From NCBI RefSeq assembly GCF_905147365.1, contig NC_056426.1, positions 10,000,001-10,064,000 on the forward strand: a DNA stretch of 64,000 nucleotides, read 5' to 3'. Of this stretch, positions 60,001-64,000 are shown piece after piece; positions within the stretch are counted from its first letter, which is position 1, and each line of letters starts with the position of its first letter. The DNA is from Aricia agestis (taxonomy: Eukaryota; Arthropoda; Insecta; Lepidoptera; Lycaenidae). The notes under the pieces were generated by a model. It was not told where the DNA came from. It did not search any database and saw only the letters and a program-made list of their open reading frames with translations. Both the position numbers and the translations under genes were made by a program.

Positions 60001-61059
60001 GTCCGAGCGTCACGAGTTTCCCCATACAAAAGTGAAAAATTTTTTTGGTCTTTCAGCGCTGCTACTTTCACAGTGAACTCTCTACAAGGAACACATACAC
60101 ACCCTAAGGTATAATTATAATTTATTTTACAAATTTGTGTATCGGCACTGGAACCTAGCGCTTTACGCATTATCACCGGCTCCCATTTTGAGTGCCAGCG
60201 CTGGCAGTCGTTGTTTTATATCTAGGCTGCAATCAGTATATTTACCGTACTTCCCATTACTGATATTTTTGGGAGCCGATGCCGGCAACGGAGGCACTCC
60301 CAAAAGTATTATTATATTTTATGATATGTATTTAATTTAAGAATAAAATATAATATACTATGTGTGTTGTTTACTTTCAATGCAGCAATGTAAGGGCTGA
60401 TTTACCAGATAGATTTTACCTGAGTAATAAATAAGTAACTTTATAATGTCTTATGTGTATATTATTTACCCCTATATGAACCTCATGTCATAAGTCATAA
60501 CATATCCGACGAATGACGATTGAAAAATCATTCCAAACGAAAATGTGTATCTGCTTTCCAATCGTCACCTTTTTTGCCAATTAAAATTTATGATAACTTA
60601 TTTGAAATACAAAATCTGTCAAAGTTGCATATTATTTATTTCTTATAGAAACTCAGGTTAAATAACTCGAACGGACTAAAAAAATACTATACTATCGATA
60701 GTAAAATATACATCATTAGCACACGCACAGATCAAAAATGGTCACGCATTTTCAGGTTGGCAGGTGGTCTATACGACAGTTTAATATAAGTTTATGTCAT
60801 AGACAATAGTTAAAAAAAATATGATAGTCAATATTTTTTTACAAAATAGGTATAGGTAGTAGTCCTAACTCCTAATGTCGTTGAAACTAAGGTCGAATGT
60901 CGACCATTGGGCGATCTCTAGTATAAATAATTAATCTAATATTTCTTTTACGTTTCAGTCAAGCAGTTTGAAGTGTGTCCATGTACAGTCAGTATCGACA
61001 GCGAAATAGACAAAGCAGCATACGAAATTATCAAGAAAATAAACGAGACATCAAATTAA
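41311..61059 (+). CDS. Cfap206: Cilia- and flagella-associated protein 206 (CFAP206)
   Basis: Eleven exons join in frame to 608 aa, close to the human protein (622 aa as I recall): 41311-41512, 43086-43321, 43790-43967, 46582-46732, 47124-47313, 51856-52065, 52440-52582, 54987-55111, 55674-55783, 56595-56775 and 60959-61059. Conserved stretches: DTNYGALTKLVDEH (exon 2), SSGLGNPG (end of exon 2), SGVRLFNRDCGRGGEGIPDL (exon 3-4), FYRQYEVFLRRLLSDV (exon 5), PLFRKLWSVWRSLQNIMYLL (exon 6), FQGFCATCLNVGALVPAKRG (exon 7), DYSWDMWEWKRRA (exon 9) and THHSHHRREAPCQTTEP (exon 10). Family role: an axonemal protein needed for radial spoke 2 assembly and motility of cilia and sperm flagella. In an insect, expression is expected in testis and possibly sensory neurons (inference). 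The introns are large and packed with repeats, yet every junction keeps phase. Confidence 0.95.
41692..41827. mobile_element. MITE with 'tgatcagaaaaattcggacg' ends
   Basis: The left arm 'tgatcagaaaaattcggacg' is inverted at 41807-41827. It is in CFAP206 intron 1. Confidence 0.75.
41890..42058. mobile_element. GC-rich palindromic element
   Basis: The arms 'cgggcgcgcactagcggcca' and its complement enclose 'ggtcgcgacggccatcgaga' and an inverted partner. A partial relative lies at about 40840-40985. It is in CFAP206 intron 1. Confidence 0.7.
42395..42634. mobile_element. hAT-like MITE ('ggtccccaacctttttt')
   Basis: The left end 'ccgtggtccccaaccttttt' and right end 'gccgcgggttggggat' are inverted relatives. 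The interior reads 'gggccacaaacatgtcttgg' and 'acgatttaaaagtgg'. The same family, in reverse, is at 61862-62105, where the 8-bp duplication is clear. Confidence 0.7.
42712..42830 (+). repeat. LINE 3'-tail fragment
   Basis: An ATC run is followed by 'tatagtcgtccactgctgga' and 'cataggcctctctcaatgaa', a common lepidopteran LINE tail. A related piece in the opposite orientation lies near 63815-63875. Confidence 0.55.
43344..43499. mobile_element. MITE with 'gtatttttggtcag' ends
   Basis: The arms 'cgtatttttggtcagaactt' and its complement, and inner arms around 'ctctgtgattggttgg', form a long hairpin. It starts 22 bases after the CFAP206 exon 2 donor. A relative is at 55998-56145. Confidence 0.8.
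43672..43780. repeat. Transposon fragment reaching the exon 3 acceptor
   Basis: The sequence 'cagtgccggttttagcatta' through 'accagcgccttgggcgggat' to 'cttattcgccgcc' matches the repeat at about 56845-56985 (gccggtttaagcactaccag to ttttattcggcgccctgggc). It ends about ten bases before the AG of CFAP206 exon 3. Another relative is at about 47530-47680. Confidence 0.5.
44223..46502 (+). repeat. 30 x 76-bp satellite array
   Basis: Thirty head-to-tail units of exactly 76 bp, with no length variation, fill most of CFAP206 intron 3. Each unit starts 'gaactaattcgatctcaacg' and ends 'ctgcggctcaatttg', and contains a 12-bp perfect palindrome (gcacgatcgtgc). Almost all differences fall in one four-base window after 'ctcctgac': CGCT in 20 units, AGTT in 5, AGCT in 2 and CGTT in 2, and one unit reads gtccgct. 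A few further changes occur in units 28-30. No coding frame is maintained because 76 is not a multiple of three. Confidence 0.97.
47520..47770 (+). repeat. Dispersed repeat, 'ggaagtcggtta' type
   Basis: It has 'ccggcgccctgggcgatccc' and then 'aaaaatatccacagccgaat' and 'acctcctcgttttttggaag'. Similar tails are at about 59270-59320 and 59890-59945. It is intronic in CFAP206; the frames over it are not genes. Confidence 0.45.
48025..48377 (+). repeat. (TCTG)n repeat joined to a SINE head, copy 1
   Basis: The sequence 'ccatactaatattataaatg' and a TCTG run (about 48058-48099) is followed by a tRNA B-box-like 'gggttcgagtcccgcaggcg' and 'ggaacaaaaagttttcaatg'. The entire composite recurs at 48623-48960. 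The identical 65-codon frames in the two copies are not genes. Confidence 0.75.
48623..48960 (+). repeat. (TCTG)n repeat joined to a SINE head, copy 2
   Basis: Almost identical to 48025-48377; the main difference is about four fewer TCTG units. It is cut at its right end by the inverted-repeat element starting at 48961. Confidence 0.75.
48961..50752. mobile_element. 1.8-kb inverted-repeat element with TATAAT duplication
   Basis: The arms of about 150 bp begin 'actagctgttgcccgcgact' on the left and are inverted on the right (ending ggcaacagctagt). TATAAT flanks both sides (48955-48960, 50753-50758). Inside are a (TCTG)n repeat (49131-49390) and the 'aaccggccaagtgcgagtcg' repeat (49669-50604). 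No transposase frame was found. Confidence 0.65.
49669..50604 (+). repeat. 'aaccggccaagtgcgagtcg' repeat
   Basis: It starts 'aaaaccggccaagtgcgagt' and ends 'gaggtacggaaccctaaaaa', with 'gggttccgt' motifs inverted at the two ends. Two internal units of about 380 bp (around 49920-50090 and 50225-50420) resemble each other. It is a widespread lepidopteran repeat. Confidence 0.7.
50805..51835 (-). pseudogene. 5'-truncated retroelement with REL-type endonuclease
   Basis: A 327-codon minus-strand frame, extendable upstream to LPIRFGGLGLRS, has a zinc-knuckle-like cluster (CHCGAAVDRQGHHGLSC) followed by KRPDGMTLVPW and LVWDATCVD. This matches the C-terminal layout of restriction-enzyme-like-endonuclease non-LTR retroelements (Cys/His cluster, then PD..D). 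The reverse transcriptase domain itself is missing. The frame is intact over about 1 kb, so the insertion is fairly recent. It stops about 20 bases before the acceptor of CFAP206 exon 6, in the opposite orientation. Confidence 0.65.
52605..52769. mobile_element. hAT-like MITE, CAGTGGCGGCC ends
   Basis: The ends are 'cagtggcggccctagg' and the complement of 'aaaaggccgccactg', flanked by ATTTTCAG and CTTTTCAG (8 bp, one mismatch). The interior has three 'ggggcctcgc'-like direct repeats. It starts 22 bases after the CFAP206 exon 7 donor. Confidence 0.75.
52955..54748. mobile_element. 1.8-kb foldback element with ~240-bp inverted ends
   Basis: The left arm (tagactaggacgagtcggcg onward, to about 53200) is repeated inverted at about 54522-54748 with few changes. 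The centre contains a 'gcgctaatctcagga' repeat (53687-54385). The 78-codon frame in the right arm is not gene-like. Further out, 'ttcggcatgat' motifs (52915, 54850) form another inverted pair, suggesting insertion into an older element. Confidence 0.75.
53687..54385 (+). repeat. 'gcgctaatctcagga' repeat with three internal units
   Basis: After 'ttataaagcggaagagtttg' three diverged units of about 178 bp follow (starting near 53733, 53911 and 54085), each beginning with an 'aatctcaggaactactg' line and ending 'gaaagggctta'. A single-unit relative is at 26824-27160. Confidence 0.65.
55798..56388. mobile_element. Mariner-type MITE split by nested insertions
   Basis: The mariner-type MITE starts at 55798 (gtgataatattttagggctt) and its right end resumes at 56340 (gggatacacacaaaacctaa). 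Between them is a TAA-flanked element (about 55971-56336, GGGCC ends), which in turn contains the palindromic MITE at 55998-56145. Confidence 0.65.
55998..56145. mobile_element. Palindromic MITE 'gctggtataaata'
   Basis: The ends 'gctggtataaata' and 'tatttataccagc' enclose arms 'ggttcggctctgtgattggt' and its complement. It is related to 43344-43499. Confidence 0.75.
56845..56985. repeat. 'cagcgccctgggc' transposon fragment
   Basis: The sequence 'gccggtttaagcactaccag' to 'aaccctgcc..cgccgctac' resembles short hAT-like repeats at 43672 and 52605. It is in CFAP206 intron 10. Confidence 0.4.
57190..57440 (+). repeat. Lepidopteran 'gggtcacctgatgg' repeat
   Basis: A nearly complete copy in the orientation 'gcaaacgggtcacctgatgg' to 'gcgctgtttcacgccggttt'. 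It is the counterpart of 12183-12480. Confidence 0.7.
57540..57765 (+). repeat. (GACA)n-bearing repeat
   Basis: The sequence 'gacgcccgcaactccgttgc' through 'tccatgccaaatttcagcaa' and a GACA/GACG run (about 57695-57730) to 'tttataatattagtatgga'. It is flanked by 'ttccgtattcggaaatccga' sequence related to 3480-3970. Confidence 0.7.
59341..60301. mobile_element. GGGAGTGCCTCC inverted-repeat element
   Basis: The ends 'gggagtgcctccgctgccgg' and the complement of 'ccggcaacggaggcactccc' enclose 0.96 kb of noncoding sequence. A partial mariner-type MITE (59950-60113) lies within it. Confidence 0.6.
59950..60113. mobile_element. Mariner-type MITE, partial copy
   Basis: It has 'tacagggtgtaacaaaaata' on the left and 'agcgctgctactttcacagt' plus 'acacataca' on the right, but lacks most of the left stem. 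Same family as 25391-25657. Confidence 0.7.
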
Positions 61060-61577
61060 ACATCGTGATACCAAATGTACCAAGTCTTTTATTTCATATT
61101 ATTTGCAATACCTATTCATTGAAAGTGTAATAGTGAAATAGGCAGTAACTGTTTAGTAACCTGTGGTACTATAAGTAGGTATAGTATTATACATGGGCGT
61201 ACCGAGGGTGGGGCCAGGGAGGGCAGCTGCCCCCCCTGGATCATGTTGACGTCCCTACTAAGTATATTATCTATAAAAATAAAAAATTAAGAAAACGAAT
61301 TTTTGCCATTTGTTTGCTATACAATATTTTTCAACTAAAAATTATAATTTTTTTATTCTTTATAAACACCTAGCTTATAAAAATCTGATTTGCCCTCCCC
61401 CCCTTGGATGGGGGGGGGGGTGTATAAAAATATTATGCATTTTTTTATATAAAATAAGAGGGCAAATGAGCAAACGGGTCACCTGATGGAAAGCAACTAC
61501 CGTCGCCCATGGACACTCGCAACATCAGAATAGTTGCAAGTGTGTTGTCGATATTCTGCGCATATTCTAGTCCAAGG
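61060..61577. other. Convergent spacer, CFAP206 to coiled-coil gene
   Basis: The space between two converging stop codons holds a fragment 'atgggcgtaccgagggtggg' (61194-61250), C and G runs near 61397-61422 and a partial lepidopteran repeat (61448-61545, 'gggtcacctgatgg'). No gene. Confidence 0.5.
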
Positions 61578-63127
61578 TTATCTCCTCAGCCTATTAAAAG
61601 TATCTCTGGCTTCCCTGATCATCCTCACGTCGTCAGCTCGTAGTTTCAGCTCGGCAGCCTCTTCACGGAGCGAGGCGAGTGTCGTCATCAGTGACGTAAG
61701 AGACTTCGGCAAGATGGCGTCGGGCACCGCGAGAACTGTCAGTTTGTTCTGGAACATTCGAAATTCGAATTTGATTTTTTATAACATTGCAATGAGTTTA
61801 AGCATTATATGTTTAACCCATCAAGCCCCATAAGCTCACCGGCAAGTGAGACACAATAGAACCGCTATCCCCACCGCGGCCGGGACTTTATTTGTGGCCC
61901 GCGTGATGTGAAACAATTTTGAAATTCACGCCCACCGGCAAAATAATGTAAAGTCTACGTAATAGCCGTTAAATTTTTTGCACTTTTAAATCGTTAATTT
62001 TGAAGTAATGTTATTTTTTAACCCTAAAAAATTTTTGTTGCGGCCCACTACACCAAGACTAAAACATGTTTGTGGCCCGCATGAAAAAAAGGTTGCGGAC
62101 CACTGCAACAGAATAACAATAGATTTCCAAGAATCCACGAAGGATTAAACAGGGCAGACTTTGTTGGCATTATCTATATACATGTAAAAAAACTAAGAAT
62201 ACCTATGGGTGTGTCTTATACAGGAACCATACATATTTCAGGGATAAAAGTCCTTAAAGTATTTCCACTCTAAATAAAAAAAAACGCTAATAAAGCATGA
62301 AGTGTACACAAAACAAATACAAGTATAAAGACAGCTAAAAACCTATAGACTTTTGCATATTTTATTAGTATGGATTTACATACAGCTCGACAAGGCTTTA
62401 TAATATGAATGTGGGTGACATTGACGGGAGTGCTGCTGGTAAAGGAGAACTTTCAAACACATGTCAAAAATGACGTTTTTGTATGATAGAAGCGTTTAGT
62501 TCCTTTTCTCGCCACGTTCAAATAAAGCCTTGTCGAACTGTAGTATGGATTTACATACAACTCGACAAGGCTTTATAATATGAAAGTGGGTGACATTGAC
62601 GGGAGCGCTGCTGGTAAAGGAGAACTGTCAAACACATGTCAAAAATGACGTTTTTGTATGATAGAAGCGTTTAGTTCCTTTTCTCGCCACGTTCATTTAA
62701 AGTAAAGCCTTGTCGAACTGTAAAACAAACCCTACCTGTGCTTTTTCACAGTTATCTTCATAAGACGCCAATTTTGTCTTCAGCTGTCTGATGTAATCCT
62801 GCACGTTATCAGGATTCGGGTCTTGTGATGCCAACGACTGCTTCGAGCATTTCAAATCGTCTTTCATTTCGTCAATAAACTTATTATTTCTGTCAATCTT
62901 CATCTGTAACTCCTCATTCTTCTGTTTCAGTTTCAGTATCTCGTATTCTTCTTCTATTATTTCTGTCTGGTGTTTGGTTGAAAGTAGGTTTATGGAGATT
63001 GGGTCTAGCTGTTCGAGATCTAGTTCGAGTTGATTCTTGGCTACTTGTTGGAGTATGTGCTGACATTTATGCGGTAGAGCCTCTATTGATATGTTTAAAT
63101 TGTTGAGTGTGTCTGTTGTTAATGTCG
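61578..63127 (-). CDS. Coiled-coil protein, C-terminal part; possibly HAUS1 (augmin)
   Basis: Two minus-strand exons, 63127-62736 (enters with two bases of a split codon) and 61748-61578, join in frame to about 186 residues ending in a stop; earlier exons lie beyond or near the right edge. The first exon is rich in Glu, Lys and Leu heptads (EIIEEEYEILKLKQKNEELQ). The second reads VPDAILPKSLTSLMTTL, then EEAAELKLRADDV. Length, heptad layout and a Pro-containing break before a final helix recall the augmin subunit HAUS1, which helps nucleate spindle microtubules, but the match is from memory of the fold and weak. A generic coiled-coil protein is the alternative. The intron holds a tandem MITE pair and an hAT-like MITE. 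Confidence 0.6.
61815..62150. repeat. 'cccataagctcaccgg' repeat split by an hAT MITE
   Basis: The left part (aacccatcaagccccataag, 61815-61861) and right part (62106-62150, to agatttccaagaatccacga) together match the uninterrupted copy at 27163-27250. Confidence 0.65.
61862..62105 (-). mobile_element. hAT-like MITE with CAAYAGAA duplication
   Basis: A 244-bp insertion is flanked by CAATAGAA (61854-61861) and CAACAGAA (62106-62113). On the minus strand it begins 'cagtggtccgcaaccttttt'. It is related to 42395-42634. Confidence 0.8.
62391..62542. mobile_element. MITE 'tacagctcgacaagg', tandem copy 1
   Basis: The ends 'tacagctcgacaaggcttta' and its complement (62523-62542). It is followed directly by a second copy; both are preceded by 'gtatggatttaca', so the flank was duplicated with the element. 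Same family as 7432-7571. Confidence 0.8.
62556..62722. mobile_element. MITE 'tacaactcgacaagg', tandem copy 2
   Basis: Nearly identical to 62391-62542. Its right end lies 13 bases from the donor end of the coiled-coil exon at 62736. Confidence 0.8.
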
Positions 63128-64000
63128 CTGAAATTAGAAAGTTTTTTATTAGTATAGCCACAGAATACATATCATTGAAGTGAAAACTTCTTTAGCGGCG
63201 TTGAGCACTTTTGTGGGATGGGTAAAAACAGTGAAACTCACGTCAGATGCTCGTGATAATCGAAAAACCGTAAGACGGTTGAAGAGTGTTGTAATGTCAT
63301 CGAAATCGATTAATCGAACAATCGATTGTTTTTTTTTCGATTGTCAATATTTTTTAATCGGGTTTCGATTAATTAAAAAAATCGATTTTTCAAAAATTGA
63401 TTTTCATAGAAAATGGGTTAAAAATTTAATCGATTGTAAGGGTTTCGATTAATTAAAAAAATCGATTTTTAAATCAATTTTCATAAAAAATGGGTTAAAA
63501 AAAATTGTAAGGGTTTCGATTTATTAATAAAATCGATTTTTTAAAATCGATTTTCATAAAAAGTAGGTTAAAAATTTAATCGATTGTAAGCGTTTCGATT
63601 AATTAAAAAAATCGATTTTTTAAAAATCGATTTTCATAAAAAATGGGTTAAAAAAAATGAACCACGTTAATAATCAAGTTTTCACTTCTGCCGGCACTCC
63701 CGGAGTGCAACCCGTCTTTTTTTAAGTATAGCAGATGGAAATTCACATTGCAGCAGAAGAATATCAGACTCACTGAATGAGAATACTGAGCAATAGAATA
63801 TGGTGGTATTTTTTTAAAAGCCTATGCTGTCCCACTGCTGGGCAAAGGCCTCCCTCAATGTCCTCCAGTTCTCTTGATTCAACAATGGTAATATACTTAG
63901 TCATAATATTCTTTTTAATTAAATATTTTTTAATGAAAAGATTGATAAAGAGGAAAATTACCACAATATATTTGTATTTTGTGATTATTATTGCTACTAC
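63128..64000. other. Right edge, intron or upstream of the coiled-coil gene
   Basis: It contains an AT-rich tandem array (63300-63660) and a LINE-tail fragment (about 63815-63875, complement of gaggcctttgcccagcagtg). The exon that supplies the split codon for 63127 was not identified. Confidence 0.45.
63300..63660 (+). repeat. 'tttcgattaattaaaaaaat' tandem array
   Basis: About four units of 71-80 bp start with 'gtttcgattaattaaaaaaa' near 63361, 63441, 63512 and 63591. Each contains 'atcgatttt' and its inverse and ends 'ataaaaaatgggttaaaaa'. Confidence 0.75.

Larger units (their letters stand above)
58341..60796 (+). mobile_element. P-superfamily-like DNA transposon remnant with THAP finger
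   Basis: A 2456-bp insertion has ends 'cataaacttata' and its exact complement, subterminal 'atagacca' on both sides, and an 8-bp direct duplication TCATAGAC (58333-58340, 60797-60804). Near the left end, codons at 58571-58633 read CAVSDC, then NHRNNPEKYTFHP before a stop; the C-x4-C start and following spacing resemble the first part of a THAP zinc finger, the DNA-binding domain of P-element transposases. The rest of a transposase is not recognisable and the frame has no clear ATG, so the element is non-autonomous or decayed. A later element (59341-60301) sits inside it. Confidence 0.5.
57962..60920 (+). mobile_element. Non-autonomous Helitron interrupted by a P-like element
   Basis: The 5' end is host A then TCTATATATTAATACG. 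The 3' end has a hairpin (ggtcgaatgtcgacc, about 60889-60903) and CTAG (60917-60920) then host T. Removing 58341-60804 leaves about 495 bp that align with the Helitrons at 23108 and 27461. Confidence 0.8.

Noticed and set aside
1..64000. A novel multi-gene functional system
   Set aside because: The genes present are unrelated conserved eukaryotic genes plus transposons; nothing in their order suggests a joint function.

Overview
The window looks like a nuclear genome segment from a moth or butterfly (Lepidoptera). The genes have introns with GT..AG borders, intergenic DNA is AT-rich, and much of the sequence is made of repeats I recognise as typical of lepidopteran genomes. Examples are copies carrying 'gggtcacctgatggaaagca', 'aaccggccaagtgcgagtcg' and 'gttgcccgcgacttcgtccg', (TCTG)n-bearing repeats, tRNA-headed SINEs, Helitrons and many short inverted-repeat elements. 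The species cannot be named from the sequence.

Six genes can be built with intact reading frames across every splice junction. From left to right they are: (1) a minus-strand TSPO gene (6798-8589, 168 aa); (2) and (3) two plus-strand TSPO paralogs lying in a tandem segmental duplication (11458-14068 and 20327-21871, 169 aa each); (4) minus-strand NOP14, a small-subunit ribosome biogenesis factor (24510-35020, 11 exons, 1040 aa); (5) a plus-strand DEK-C/SWIB chromatin protein, head to head with NOP14 (36213-39030, 5 exons, 230 aa); (6) plus-strand CFAP206, an axonemal radial-spoke/ciliary protein (41311-61059, 11 exons, 608 aa). The 3' part of a seventh, minus-strand coiled-coil gene (61578-63127, possibly the augmin subunit HAUS1) runs to the right edge. 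The genes are not an operon or pathway; they are neighbouring housekeeping or tissue-specific genes.

Region by region: 1-6.8 kb is gene-free and full of repeats. 6.8-24.3 kb is the TSPO cluster. 24.5-35 kb is NOP14, with transposon-filled introns. 35-36.2 kb is the spacer between the divergent NOP14 and SWIB genes. 39-41.3 kb is an intergenic stretch. 41.3-61 kb is CFAP206, whose introns hold a perfectly regular 30 x 76 bp satellite, a 1.8-kb inverted-repeat element, a REL-endonuclease retroelement fragment, a 1.8-kb foldback element and a nested stack of transposons. 61-64 kb holds the coiled-coil gene.

I found no previously undescribed multi-gene system such as a defence island or biosynthetic cluster. 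The most notable items are a 2.46-kb element with CA-start terminal inverted repeats, an 8-bp target duplication and a THAP-finger remnant (P-superfamily-like) inside a Helitron; the 76-bp satellite with a palindromic core in a ciliary gene intron; the TSPO tandem duplicates with a weakened cholesterol-recognition motif; and several transposon insertions whose empty sites can be read from the duplicated copy.
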